A DNA stretch of 64,000 nt from Helicostylum pulchrum (lineage: Eukaryota; Mucoromycota; Mucoromycetes; Mucorales; Mucoraceae), in NCBI GenBank assembly GCA_025677825.1, contig JAIXMO010000001.1:372001-436000 (forward strand), in the 5' to 3' direction. The translations under genes were made by a program, and so were the position numbers. Of the stretch, positions 33,305 through 46,141 are shown piece after piece (position 1 is the stretch's first letter; the number at the start of each line of letters is the position of its first letter). The notes under the pieces are model-generated. The model did not search any database and was not told the DNA's origin. It saw nothing but the letters and a program-made list of their open reading frames with translations.

Positions 33305-34364
33305 AGAAAAAAAAAGTATCTATAAAGAAGAGAAAAAAAAAAGGGAAAAAAAAGAGAAGAAAAAAAAGAAAGGGGGGAGCTGGAAATAAAGAAAAAAGTC
33401 ACTCAAAAAAGTTGTTTGTTGTTCAAAAGGGTGAGTTGGTATAATTGTTTATCCAAAAATAAAAATGAAAAACGATCACTTTTTGTACAGAGAATTACAA
33501 TTTGCATAAACGTTCAAGTTTGATATATATAAAAAAAGATGAAGAATTCTTGCAAAAGAGCGCTTGCTACAAAACGTTCAATTGTGGCCCACCCGACTGT
33601 GATAGCGTACGTATACCAGACTACCTTTTTTTTTTGGCACTTCATAAAAGTAAAATGAAATACGCCACGCTTTCTTTCCGAACGTGTGCACCAAGAAATT
33701 CCCCTTTTTTCTTTAATCATTAACGTCGTTAAATAATATAATTAGAACTTTAACTCATCAAACTTAAATCCATCCTCCAATTCAACACATTCTGTTAATG
33801 AGGGAATGTAAAAAAGTACTGGTCCAACAAGCTATTGATTTGACATCCGATAAGTAAGTCGGTCATGACAATAGAATCGATTTATCTTCGGAAAAAGCGA
33901 ATAGTAGTCCTTCAATCAGTTAAAAATCTCTCAAGCAGGGCGTTAAACGAGCAAGACTATGATATCATTGGTATGTAATCATTTAATATAGGTTTTACGC
34001 TGCCTTATATTTGTTGTTAAACCAATATTTAGCCTTGATTTGATAGAAAGAGGCTAAGCTTGTGATATGCTTAAAACAAAATATCAATTTAAACAGTTGA
34101 CTTTTATAGTCGTGTTTCATACAATAGATTGAAACTACAGATCATTAATGAGTACAGCAGCAGAAAAAAGATACAATTCAAATCATTTCCATTTTTTTGG
34201 ATTGAAAACGGGCATGCATTTTAGTTTCAAATAAGCGTCATTTTTTTTTTCAGTGTATAGTGAATTTTTTACTTTTAATAGTTGGGTTTTTTTAGGGAAG
34301 AGAAAAAAAAAGTTGCAATTGGTTGTAAGAAAAAAAAGTAGTAGGTATTATGTTGTGTTTTGAT
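33305..34364. other. Intergenic region with repeat copy A and possible coding relic
   Basis: It holds repeat copy A (33556-33710). Bases about 33800-34010 have short coding-like stretches on the plus strand (MRECKKVLVQQAIDL, then NRIDLSSEKANSSP and KSLKQGVKRARL) broken by stops. They may be a worn gene relic, but no family is recognised. A purine-rich run lies at 33304-33380. Confidence 0.35.
33556..33710 (+). repeat. Dispersed repeat, copy A
   Basis: Ordered blocks shared with copies B and C: a GTGGCCCAC block near 33584, a block around GATAGCGTACGTATA, a T run, AAATACGCCACGCTTTCTTT (33659 on), AACGTGTGC and AAGAAATTCCCC. The copies are diverged but collinear over about 150 bp. No coding potential. 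Confidence 0.6.
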
Positions 34365-34806
34365 TTAGAAACCATGAACCTTGATTTCAGCCTTCTTAGC
34401 AATACCTTCAGAAACCAAAAATTCGGCCATCTTCATACGTTGATCACCTTGCATTTGAATAATATGACCATGCTCTTCATCTTCAACAACAGTACCGTTA
34501 CAAGCGAAAGCCTTCTTAACAGCCTTCAATAAGCGCTTACTATCAATCTCCTTGGGTAAACCTTGGAGAGTAGTTAAAGTTTTACGACCATTACGTTGTT
34601 GAATACGGAGATCTATTATTATTTTTTTATATGAGTATATAAAAAAAATTTTCATCATCATCAAACTAAAAAAACTCACGGAGGTAGTTGGTAGGATTAA
34701 CACCTTGTTCTTCTTCGACATCAGCAAAAGGATCTACATGACATTATACGTTTAGTCTTGTTATTTAAATAGTAGAAAGGAAGAGAAAAAATTGCTGTAA
34801 AGTTGT

Positions 34807-34846
<40 letters not shown>

Positions 34847-34879
34847 AAAAGGTTTGTTGAGGTCTTCGAGATCAGCCAT
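34365..34879 (-). CDS. SUI1: Translation initiation factor eIF1 (SUI1)
   Basis: Three exons (34846-34879, 34680-34733, 34365-34612) join to 111 aa, the usual eIF1 length. eIF1 binds the 40S subunit near the P site and enforces accurate AUG choice. The SUI1 domain is complete: NYLHLRIQQRNGRKTLTTLQ, LPKEIDSKRLLKAVKKAFAC, GTVVEDEEHGHIIQMQGDQR and a C-terminal AEIKVHGF. The N-terminus is MADLEDLNKPF. The first intron contains a run of 35 identical bases starting just inside the donor. The start codon follows a T-rich leader. Highly confident. Confidence 0.97.
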
Positions 34880-35145
34880 TTTTTTTTATTTATCTATCTG
34901 GGATGGATGGATGGATGAGAAAAAAGGCGAAAAATGCCTTTTTGATGCCTTTTCCTACTACTCCCACACCACTGTCACAAAAATGTTCATGGGGGGTCCT
35001 TTATTTTAAAAGTCCGTGTTTTTTTACATCATTCTTTATACGTAAAACAAAGAATGTTAAACGAGAGATATAGTGTATAAAAATCAGAGAAAAAACTAAA
35101 CAGAGTATATTTCCTACTCTTTTTATCGTATAACACTCTTTTAAA

Positions 35146-36398
35146 ATGACTCGTATTGCGTACAGTTTATTATTGATATACAGTTTGTTATCAAAAATAC
35201 AATCAGTTGTCATTAGCAGCAGCAGCAGCAGCAGCGGCGGCAGCAGCGGCAGCAGTGACGTTAGCTCTACGCATAATGTAGATCACGAACAACTACTGCA
35301 TGCATTATTATTGCTAGACCCTTCGGTAGCAACAAGTTTACCAGATACAAATATAGTTAGCACTATGCTACAAAATGGGATTCATAGCAATGGGACTCAT
35401 GACGTATCATCCAGCAGTAGTAGTAATAGTAGTGTTGTACCAACTAATACTACCAATGACATTCATGCTGCTCAATTGACAACTGTCGCACCGCCTTTAT
35501 CACCGCTTATCCTTGTTGTTCCTACCACAGGTTATACCAGTACTATGGTAATCAACGGTCAACAAAAGGAAGTCGTTGTTACAGTGAAACAAGTTACGGA
35601 CGATAGTCATATTCGACCTTGTTATCGTAAAGGTAAACGAGTACCTTTCTCTCAGTATTGGATACCTAAAGAAAACGAATGGGATGAAGATAATGACGGT
35701 GAACGTGTTTATCTGGCTGGAGATGTCAAAAAGCCATTACTGGATAAAAACAAAAAAGAGATTGGATCAGTACCTATTGATATGTACGATAAATGTGAAA
35801 TGGAAGGAACTGTAAATATACTCTAGTATCCTTTCTATATATATAAATCCCTTAATAATAGTGTTATTTTATGATATAGTGCTTGTTGGAGAATGGTGAT
35901 TTAATTAATATTGATAATTCAACTAAATCATTTATTAAAGTGGGTCAAAAAGGTCGTCGGAATAACGTATTTGGATTAGGGTCTGGTTCACAGAATCTAG
36001 TACCGTTTGTCAGTGTAGCAGCGAACGATATACCATACGGACAAACACTTTATATTGAGAAATTGGATGGTTTAGATTTAGGTGATAATCAAAAGCATAA
36101 TGGCTGTGTTAGAGTAGACGATGATAGTTGGTCATTTAACTGTAAGTAATCTGTGTGCGTATATATACATATATGACCCTTTTTTTTTAAAAAATAATTA
36201 TTTATAGCTTGCCAGATTGACTTCTTTGTATTATCCTATGTCGATTATCTCTGGTTGGATTTAGATGACAAGGTATCAGTTGAATTCACCGACTGTAAAG
36301 TCAAAAATTATATTACGAGACATCACTTGGCGCAAGTAAAAGCAACTACAGATAAAACCATTATACCATCTTTATTGGACGCAAAATATGTTTCTTAA
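35146..36398 (+). CDS. Secreted Ser-rich protein with 3D/double-psi-barrel-like domain
   Basis: Exons 35146-35811, 35880-36141 and 36208-36398 give 372 aa. An N-terminal signal peptide (TRIAYSLLLIYSLLSKIQS) precedes a Ser/Gly run and a Ser/Thr/Asn-rich linker that is probably O-glycosylated. The C-terminal half has VSVAANDIPYGQTLYIEKLD, HNGCVRVDDDSWSF and CQIDFFVLS. This is the pattern of the 3D domain (three conserved Asp) seen in bacterial wall-active enzymes and in fungal secreted homologues. Two to four Cys could form disulfides. The likely place of action is the cell wall or outside; catalytic activity is not shown. Downstream of eIF1 in divergent orientation, 266 bp between start codons. 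Confidence 0.75.
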
Positions 36399-36578
36399 AA
36401 AAAAAAAACTGTCAATTCACGTTAAACTAAGCTAAATTTAGAACTGTGTAGCACACACGCACCCTTTTTTTTTTTTAAGTTTCGGTTATTTAATTAAAGA
36501 AGACAAATGTATAAATTCAAAAAAAAAAAACTTTTTTTCTCCTCTTCTTTATCTTTTTTATCTTTCAAAAAAAAAAAA

Positions 36579-38486
36579 ATGACAATAGAAGCAATTGAAG
36601 CACCTTTCGGTGTAGTAGATATGGGTTCTAATGGTATCCGATTCGGCATCGTAACATCACTCTCTCGTCACTTACCCGTAGCCTACGAAGAGCGAGCTCC
36701 AATTTCGTTACTGGAAGCACAAGGAGACGAACACTTCATTCCGCAAGAGACGATCGAGCAGGTCATTACGAGTTTTTTACGATTCAAAACAATTTGTAAA
36801 CACGAGGGTCTCGATCCTAACAATGTCAAGGTCATTGCAACTGAAGCTACTCGTATTGCTATCAATTCAAAACAGTTTTTAGATAGTATTTACGCTGCTA
36901 CAAATTGGAAAGTAGATATCTTGTCAAAGGAACAAGAAGCAGTTATTTCCTCAATGGGAATTGTAGGTAAAAAAAGCTTATCTCAATAACCAAAAAAAAA
37001 AAGGGGAGGCAGCAAAAAAAAAATTAACCCTCTCTCCTTTTTTTTTACGTACATGTTAGGCTCGTTTTATAAAGTGAATGGATTAACTATGGATTTAGGG
37101 GGTGGATCTTGTGAATTAAGTTATGTGACATCCAATAACCTTGCTTCTTCACCGTTATCCTCTCCACGCCCAGCCAAAAGATTAAAGACATCTTCCAGTC
37201 CTGTCTCACTTCCTTACGGTGCCGCTATTCTTCGTAAACGTTTATTAAAATGTGATGACCACCCAAAGAGAAAGAAGAAATTATACCAAGAGATAATTGA
37301 TCAAGTGACAATCGCCAAATCGACGACAAATATTCCTGGCCATCTAAAAGACCACGATGGATACACATTGTATATGAGCGGAGGTGGTTTTCGAGCACTT
37401 GGATATCTATCCATGGCATTCACCAATCATACCTCAGTATCCAACCATCAAGTCAAAACCCAAAAAAAGATGACTTACCCAATTCCAATCATTAGTGGTT
37501 ACAGTATGACTGGTGACGAATTAATCAAATTAGTAGATCAATTTAAAGACCGTGACCCTGAGGATCTTGTAAATGAATTGAAAGTATTTCGTATATCTAA
37601 ACGTAGAACGCGTATGATACCCGCAACATGCTTCTTAGTATCCGCCATTATGAAGGTGATCAAGATTAAACAAATTTATTTTAGTGAAGGTGGTGCAAGA
37701 CAAGGTATTTGTTATCACATGTTACCTGTATCCGAACAATTAAAGGATCCGTTATTGGAAGGTGTTAAATCGCACGTATCTCATTTACCTCATGCATTAT
37801 CTAAAACTGACTTTGATACTGTCTTTAAAGTATTAAAAGATGCTATACCACCACTTTACTTATCTCCGGATCATCCACTTCAATTGCATCGATTGATTCC
37901 CGCTGCATTACATCTTGCTAATTTAACTACACATTATCCAAAAGAAACTCGTGCATTTGTTGCATTTCATATGCCCCTAGCTAGTGGTCCTTTAGCCAAT
38001 ATTCCTGGTTTACTTCATTCAGAACGTGCTATTTTAGCATTAATCCTTGCTTATCGTCAAGGAGGAGAGGTACCTGATCCAGCATTTAATGCTATCGAAG
38101 ATATGATTGGAAAATACGGTGTAGCTGTCTGTAAATATGTTGGTAGATTAATGGAAATTATATTTTTAATTTCTCCTAGACAGCCAGGTTTAGCTTTATT
38201 AGAAAGTGGTATTCAATTTAAACTGATAAGACCTGAATCATCTGACGAAGAAGATTACAGTATCAGTCCTCCTGTCACTCCTAATTCTCAACAATTCTAT
38301 AGTGCCTCTACTTTACAAATTATATTTCCTTCAAAGCATAGTTTTATGTTGGAAGCACCTGCGGTTATTTCAGTCATTGAAACGATGGATAAAAAAATTC
38401 AACCAAAAAAGTTTGAATTAGATCAAGAAATTCAAGGTTTAGATTCAAAAGTTAAATTATTTTCGGTATCTATTGTTCGCTCTTAA
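36579..38486 (+). CDS. RTG2: Rtg2-like Ppx/GppA family regulator
   Basis: Exons 36579-36966 and 37060-38486 give 604 aa, close to yeast Rtg2 (588). Rtg2 senses mitochondrial state and promotes nuclear entry of Rtg1/Rtg3 in the retrograde response. The actin-like ATPase/exopolyphosphatase core shows phosphate motif 1 (GVVDMGSNGIRFGIV), motif 2 (LTMDLGGGSCELSYV) and YMSGGGFRALGYLSM, then IYFSEGGARQGICYHML. The C-terminal region (PAALHLANLTTHYPKETRAF) is typical of the Rtg2 branch rather than bacterial Ppx. I chose ATG 36579; the frame is open to 36507, but the extension is only Lys/Phe/Ser low complexity from an A/T-rich leader. Neighbouring TRP gene is convergent with 24 bp between stops. Confidence 0.9.
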
Positions 38487-38510
38487 TAATAATAATACAT
38501 TTTATTTATA

Positions 38511-41091
38511 TTATACATCTTCTTGAATTAAAATACTCGTGGGAGATGGTTGATGAGGTGGGGAATAAGTTGAGTCATTATTTAACACGTTATGTTTTGG
38601 TAAAGGAGGAGGAGGAGGATGTGATTTCTGTACATTAATTGATTCCACTAATAAAGGTTCATTACTTGGAACAATTTCATCATCTAATTTATATACTCTA
38701 TTACTAATACTAGAACTTGCTTCTTGTCTTGTTGCATTTAAATAATCTGCAACAAGTTCAGGATACTGTTGTAACATGTTTTCATTATTTGCTACCAATT
38801 CTTTCTGCCTACTACTAACAACAACTTCATCTGGTTTTAACGCTGCCGTTGTACTACTACTACTATTATTATTATTTGTATAATAGTTTGTAAACATATC
38901 TAACGTTTGTGAATCTCCTGTTAATCGGTTAGAGTTTCGGTTACTACTCGTGTTATTGTTCATATAAAAGCTAGCCGTTTGAGGTCGAAGTGCTGCACTA
39001 TTAGTAGTAGTCGACATTAACGTAGTTGAACTATGAATATGTAATTGATGTGGTGCTCTCTTTTTTCGCCACATGATCATACGCGCAGGTGGATTACCTG
39101 TCTCATCCAATTCATCTTCTCCAAGCCCAGTGGCTATAATCACTAAATTCTTAATTTGTAATGTCAAGAATACAAAAAACACTAGACAATGAAGCGACAT
39201 TTGAACGTATCCAACATATTGTTTTACTAGCACAGTTGCTTCAATAACAGGTAAAAACGCAATATTTAACGCCAACACTACCAAACGAATAAATCCAACC
39301 GCAACATGAATGAAATTGACTTGTCCGTCGCTATACGGTAACTTGATCATGATTGCAATCATCAATGTACATTCTGCCAAAATCACCAAAATAATCTGTG
39401 CTAATCCACTGGTTTGAAATAATCCAATCATCGCTGCTACTAACGTTTTATAAACAATGACCAGTATAAAAAAAATAAATTTGTCGTCTGTAAATGTATT
39501 GTAGAGTGATCCATATCGTAACAACAATTGAATTTCGGTAAAGATAAAGGATGCAGGCCGAATCTGTAATAGTTTGATAGCTACAAATCCATAGAATAAA
39601 AAGGGTATCATTACAAATCCAGCTGCTAATACCGTAATATACCAATAGGAAGGTATCATTAATTGATAAAATGACAAGGTCATCATAGGAACATAGGCTA
39701 AACTTAATATTCGTACAAGAACACCTAATTTATATATATATATAAAATATCAGTTGCTATTTTTATATATATTTTGCTGCTCGTATTTACCTATAGTAAA
39801 ATCCAACATCTTTTCAGACTTTGTTTTCGAATCTTGATTATCATTCAATACACTACTACTGCTACTACTACTACTATTCGTCGTAAACAACAATACAATC
39901 CAACCAAGGAAGCACAATATTAAACACGATCCAATAATAATTAACAAATATATCATCATGGTAAAGAACATGACATTGATATCAATACCAGACGCAATAG
40001 CGAAATCAGCCATACCAGTACCAGCCACACGAATGACATTCGTATCTGTACCATGGATCAACGCTTCTTGCCTTTTATTGATACTATAACCAGCAACCGA
40101 CATATCCATCACGGCTTCTCCTGATAATGACGAAGACGACACAGACGCAGCAAACAACTTGTTGATTAAACCATACAACCAACCGGACTGGTTAAACAAT
40201 AAAAAACTCCACGAGAAATTCGACGTAAACAATGCATGAAATCTTGGATAATCAATATTAAATTGACCTACGATAACAATAAACTGACAGTAAAATATCA
40301 AATCGAAGAATCCAGGTGTTTTTAATCTTAATATACCAGGCAATAACGCATAATTCGAACTAAATAAAAATACATCATAAGAGGAATCATTAAACACTTT
40401 TAATGATGCAATGAGTGAAATCATCGCTGCTGAGATCGTAAAACTAACTGGAAGCCATGTAAATATTTTACGCCAAGTAGGATGTTGATATCCAACAGGT
40501 GCAAATCGTATACAAACAAGGTTACTGGAGTCTGCTGCTGTTGCCGTGTACTGAGCTGTAATATCCGCCAATGGATATAACGGAATGTGAGAAAGGTTAA
40601 ACAACTATTAATAGAATCATATAAGTACTACGTTAAAAGAAGAAAAAAAAACCTATTTTTAATTACTCTTTGAATCGTAAAATTTGTAAAAGGTATTAAT
40701 GGACATTCTTCTACACTATCTAAACAAAATCTTTGTGGTTGCGTATGTATCGATTCAAATCCAAATTTTATTTCCATTTTTGAACTAGAATAAGCTAAAA
40801 AGAGAGTGTGTTAATTTTGTCTACTACTACTTTTAATACATGAAACCGAGAAAAATTACTTGATCCCTGTTGGTTTAAATTGGTTACTGTTGTATTCGAA
40901 GTACTGGTAAAATTAAAGCTGTAGCTAGACGTCGTTACATCAAAATATCGATTTACACTAAGAACATCAAACTGTCCTTGACTACAAAGTGTAAAATTAT
41001 TGTCAGGAAACCAAACTGAATCTATGCTCTGTGCATTTCGTAACGGTGTCCATGAGATTAAGAGTAATACAAGGTTCAAACGGAACCTCAT
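38511..41091 (-). CDS. Fungal TRP-like (Flc/Pkd2) membrane channel
   Basis: Four exons, start 41091. A signal peptide (FRLNLVLLLISWTPLRNAQS) leads into a Cys-containing ML-like lumenal domain. In exon 1 the donor at 40858-40859 is required for frame. Then come about nine hydrophobic segments, e.g. IFTWLPVSFTISAAMISLIA, YLLIIIGSCLILCFLGWIVL and FIFFILVIVYKTLVAAMIGL. The family pattern LPGILRLKTPGFFD, FQYGS-like RYGSLYNTFTDD and KLPYSDGQVNFI fits Flc/Pkd2/Spray proteins. These act in calcium homeostasis, FAD transport or wall integrity at the ER, vacuole or plasma membrane. The long cytoplasmic tail (about 38511-39100) is Ser/Asn/Pro-rich. Subfamily is not assigned. Confidence 0.87.
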
Positions 41092-42671
41092 TTGTTGTTT
41101 ATATACAAAGTTCGCTTTTTTTTTTTCGTCAAAAAAAGAGTTATCAATAAAAAGAGAAAGAGTTATCTATAAAAAGAAAAGTAGTTTTTTTTTACATTTA
41201 TATACCCAAAGCCACGCGCGAGCCCCAGACACACTTTTTTGTTCTGCTTGAGTTGTACCAACAAAAATATACAATTTACTTCCGATTCGGATACATGCCG
41301 TCCCGTGGATACACTTACTGTTTTTATAACAATGAGCTTTTTTTTTTGTTATCTCGTGAAAAAAAAAAAAAACTAAGCCCAAAGAGAGTGCATCACAATC
41401 AATACCTGTAAACATTGAGAGGGTCTAAACGTCGTTTCTAGTATTCAATTGTGCTACAACCACAAAAACCGTGCGATAAAACTCTACACTGTCCTACTAA
41501 ACTGAGTTTTGAGTGAGATAATTAATTATTGCTCTTTACTCCATATTTGATAAATCAAGAGTATAATAGATCTATCAAAAAAAAAACTTGTAATCATACG
41601 TTTTATTTATTGGGAAAGGGTATACACTTTATTCTAATGAAACTTTTTTGTTTTTAAGGGACGCAGATGTAACAAAGTGTCAAAAAAAAAAAAGACCCTT
41701 TTTTGAAAAAAAATAAGCACAATGTATTGTAATACCAAAAGGGGGATGTAAAAAAAGAAAAACTTTTTTTTAATACGGGAGTTTAAACAAGAAACGTTTT
41801 TTGAATCATCAGAAATAGTACGAATAGTTAACTTGCAAAAAGTGACTCCTATTTTATTAACTGTTTCTCCAAACAAGCATTTTTTATTAAGTACGGTTCT
41901 TCATAAATCAACCACTGTGCATAAGACTCAAATGTGCCCCACACGGCTGTAATAGTGTATACATATCGAAGCTACTTTTCTGTTTTAACGTAAAAAGTAA
42001 TACGCCACACTTTCTTTTCTGAGCCTGTAATTAGAATGCGTATCAAAAAAATTTCCCTCAAGTTTAATCAAGGTGAATAACAAACAAAAAATAGGAAAAC
42101 CGCAGCCATAAACAGTGTTTTTACTATTTGTCGGAATGTAATGTATATCCATATCTAAAATATTTCGCGAGGTCAATTTGTCGACAACAAAAAAATCAGA
42201 TCAAAAAAACGACAAAGAAGCCTGCGTGATGACGAGGATTTAATCACGACAACAATACCTGTAATCTACTGCATAAAACAAACATGTAGTATCCTCTATA
42301 AGCGCGCATTCTCTGAGCATATACCACAATGAATATCAATAAGTTTAGAAAACTGACTCATAATGTTTTTTTTATCAAGTCCCCAGAAAAAAAAATATTA
42401 AAATCTTCAGAAAGCACAAACTGTCCTGCTACTTACAGGATAATATGGATGTATTATTGAGACTACAAACACCCTTTTTTATTTTATATTAAAGTTCCAC
42501 CTCTCGGAGGGTGTGTGACCTCAAGATAAAATAAAATCAGCCCATAATCATTTCACCCCGAAGTTGTATCAAATATTTTTTTTAAAGTTTCTTATTCCTT
42601 TCCTTTCTTATATATTCTTCTCTTTTATTTTTCGCTATTAAAGTTTATTCACAGACATACCAAAGAAAAAA
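41092..42671. other. Intergenic region upstream of SREBP, with repeat copy B
   Basis: Divergent spacer of 1.6 kb between the TRP-like and SREBP genes. It contains repeat copy B (41918-42058) and many A/T runs. SREBP regulatory sites should lie here, but I identified no convincing sterol response element. No gene is supported. Confidence 0.4.
41918..42058 (+). repeat. Dispersed repeat, copy B
   Basis: Collinear with copies A and C: AATGTGCCCCACACGGCTGT, AATAGTGTATACATATCGAA, GCTACTTTT, AAAAAGTAATACGCCACACT, TTCTTTTCTGAGCCTGT and a final TTTCCCT. About 140 bp, no ORF. Confidence 0.6.
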
Positions 42672-45600
42672 ATGGAGGAATTTAATAGACCTCCACATAA
42701 CCAAACAGATTCCTATCAATCACTATCGCAGTTTGATGAAGAACTACAGCAGCAAGCTCAATTAGCTCTAGAACAAGAAATGGAAGCATGGAAAGATTTT
42801 GAGAATTACTTACCGCCAGTTGCTTATTATACACCTTTGATTGATAATAATCAAATGGCTGGTATGGTGAACCCACCCAATATCAATGTATCACAACCCA
42901 ACAACAGTGTCTTGTATAATCAATGGGATACTGCTGAAACAAACCAAACCAATCAACATAACAGTCCTCACTCACCACCACAACCATTCGGAAGTCCAGA
43001 CTCTTTACTGGAACCTTCAGATAAATTATTCTACGCACACCCTTCTCCTATCTCTGCTTACCATACACCTTCCGAAACACCAACCAACTCGCCTAAAGCT
43101 GATATCTATCCTACTTCAATAAACCATCCTACTGCAAACAACCCACCATACCAAGGTAAAATATATACATATATATACTAGATAAAAAAATAAAAAAAAA
43201 TTGGTTAATTTAATTCCGTTTTTTACAAAAATAGACAAGATTATTATTCAACCATTAGCTAGAAAGTCATCAAAAGTGATAGATGCCAAACCACCTCCGC
43301 TACTAAAAAAGAAGGCCCATAACGTAATTGAACGTCGTTACCGTAACAATATCAATGACTGTATTACCGAATTAAAAAATGTCGTTCCGGCTTTAGTTCA
43401 CGCCAAAGTCAAGACCAGCGCCAAACCTTCCGACGACGATGAGGAAGATGATGCTGAATTTCTTGACGGGGTAGCTATTGCCAAAAAACTCAATAAAGCA
43501 ACCATCTTATGTAAAGCAACCGAGTATATCTTACACTTGAAAAGAACAGAACAAGAACTATCTGCTGAAAATAATACCTTACAATATCTATTAAGTCAAT
43601 TACCCGGCGGACAAGATGTATTAGCCAGATACTTGGCGCAAAAGAATCAACGAGAACAAGAATTTAAAAGACAGTGCTTACAAGAGCGTGCTGTGCAAAA
43701 GCATCAGGACCGCAAGCATCGTAAAGACTCTAAAAAGAGGTCTCGTCATGAAGAAGAAGAAGAAGAAGAAGATATTTATTTTTCAAAAGATAGAATATCA
43801 CCTCCAGTAGCTATTCGACAAAAGCTAGATCACAATAATAATAACAACAATAATAATAATACTTCAGTTTCTAATCGTGTCTTTATGGCTGTCTTTATGG
43901 CCATCAGTCTATTCTCTGCTTCTCCTCTATCTGCCGGACCTACCTCCAAAGAACAATTTGAAAACCATAACCATATCTCTCGTACTGCAGAAGACCTTGC
44001 CAAATTTTCGAACAGTAGTTCACCTACATCCTACTTTAGTTCTTTATTCCCACTTTCCGATGGCTGGTAAAGTATATTTTTCTTTATTTTTTAAAAAAAA
44101 AACTAATTTGTTTTAGGTCCGCAATTCGATCTACTGTATTTGCTGTATGCCTTATCCAACTTCTTCTCCCCATGTTTCGTTTCTGGTTCTCATACGGCTT
44201 TATCAAAGTACGCCGAGTGAACAAAAAAACACGTACGGCAACCAGCAACAAATCGAGTTTAAACGGTAATCTAGCTGCGCATGTCACACCACTGACCCCA
44301 GGTGATCAAAAGTGTAAGCAAATCTACACCATCCTTGTCAAATCGCTTGAAAACGAGCCTCACACCAAACGACACACGATATTACCACAAAAGCATTATA
44401 GTCGTATTGCATTCTATATTCTACTTGTAAAAGAAATCATTCGGTTTATATCTCGTCATTGGCTTGGTTATGAAATCCTGTACGATGATCAAAACGTAAC
44501 TCCACAAGAACAATGGGTGCAAGCATGTAAATGGATAAAGTTAAATGAAGTAGAATGTCTAGGTGGTAACCCACAAGTCACACGATGCTCCATGCTTTAT
44601 TCTTGCTTCCATATGATGAACTTGATCGAGTTAATGGAAGATGATGAAAATGAGTACGTGGAACAATCCCGTTCTCGTGTTTATGCTACCGCTGCTTTAC
44701 AAATGGCGCTTGTTATTCCTCACCATGGTATGTCTGAACTACTCTCGCGTTACTTTTGGAGTCTGGCTATGTACGAATCCGGTCTTGAAGACGATACATT
44801 GATGCGTGCGTTAATCTTTGATTGTCACGAAGATGACGGAGAAGACCGTATTGAGGTTATGTTAAAATCAAGAGCATGGTACGAAACAGTTGAAGTGATG
44901 AACCAACAACTTGAACACTTTGGAAACTCTGAAGCGCGTGGTCTTTCTCTTTCCATGACAGCACCTGTTCTTTTACCTGTCGGTATTTTATCTACACTTC
45001 ATTTACTTGACAATTTACAAACCCAATTTGGTCGTTTAATCATCTCTATTACTGCGAAACCTTCTGCTGATAAACAATCTGATTTTAGCGAGACTGCATT
45101 TGCTCAATTATTGGATGTCACGGACCCAATTGACAATAATGAAAAGATGGATGATTATCATCGTTTAGCTCATTGGTTATCTGCTGTTGGCGCTACTGTA
45201 GAAGCCCTCTGGAAGAGTGATACAGAAACCGCTGAAAACCTGATTAATGTATTAATCCAAAAAGTGCCACGTTCACTTGTATCACGCGAGATCACTGGCG
45301 GCAATAGTCGGGACTTGGTTGGCCATAAGGACCGTATGAATCAACTGGACGAATTAACAAAAAAGAGCATGATTCATATGTTGATTGGCTCTACTTTATT
45401 AAAACAAGGCCCCGAACAACAACGTCAAGGTGTAGAAGAGCTGTGGAAGGCTGAACAAATTAAAGAAAGCATGAAAAAAATACGTACAAAAAAAATTGGC
45501 TCTCAGGATTTAGAAAGCTCGGTATTAGCATTAGCTGAATTTGTTACCGCCGTTACTGGTTTGGAAGCTTGGATCTCTGCTTGGCGTTTAGCTCCCGTGT

Positions 45601-45890
45601 TGGCTGAACAAAGCGAAGCTTGGGAAAACACCATGACTGAGCAAGTACGTCACTCTAGTTTAAATTTACGCCGCATGATTCGTTATCATTCACTTGATGG
45701 TTTAAGAACAAACCAAGCTATTGTTGAACGTCTCACTAGGTTATGTTCATATGTATCTAACCAAGGCGATGAAGTTGATTCTGCTTGTGAGTGTTCGGAT
45801 TTTGAACCAGCTGATCCTGTATTGAATGATAATAATTTAGTTGCTCGTCGCTCTGAAAAGGCACTTGAAATCCTTCGTGGTATTTCATAA
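42672..45890 (+). CDS. SREBP-type bHLH transcription factor with two membrane spans
   Basis: Exons 42672-43155, 43235-44066 and 44117-45890 give 1029 aa, a full-length SREBP layout. SREBPs are ER-membrane precursors released by proteolysis when sterol is low, then activate sterol and lipid genes. The N-terminus is acidic and Gln/Pro-rich (activation region). The bHLH starts near residue 188 with AHNVIERRYRNNINDCITEL; the Tyr in RRYR is the SREBP hallmark. Helix 2 is KATEYILHLK with a leucine zipper after it. Two hydrophobic spans follow (VFMAVFMAISLFSASPL, about 376-392, and VFAVCLIQLLLPMFRFWF, about 441-460) with a short lumenal loop. The C-terminal about 560 residues are alpha-helical regulatory domain. 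The helix-loop-helix loop holds an unusual acidic insertion. Confidence 0.92.
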
Positions 45891-46141
45891 AAAAAAACAA
45901 TTTGTATTCCCCCCCCCCTCCTCCTCCGCTCACATAATATATATATATCCTCTTTCTTCATTAGTACCATATCACCCTCCTCTCTCCAAAACAAACTTAT
46001 ATTTCATATTGCTTCTTAATAAACTTTTTTTTTCTTATTTTTATATATAAAAAAATTATTTTGTTATTTATTTTTCAAGATTGAATATGATATGTAGGGT
46101 TAAAATATGTACAAATAGTTGAGGGGGGGGGGTTCTTTTTC

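Noticed and set aside
36507..36578. Upstream start for Rtg2
   Set aside because: The extension is low complexity from an A/T-rich leader; the domain starts right after the ATG at 36579.
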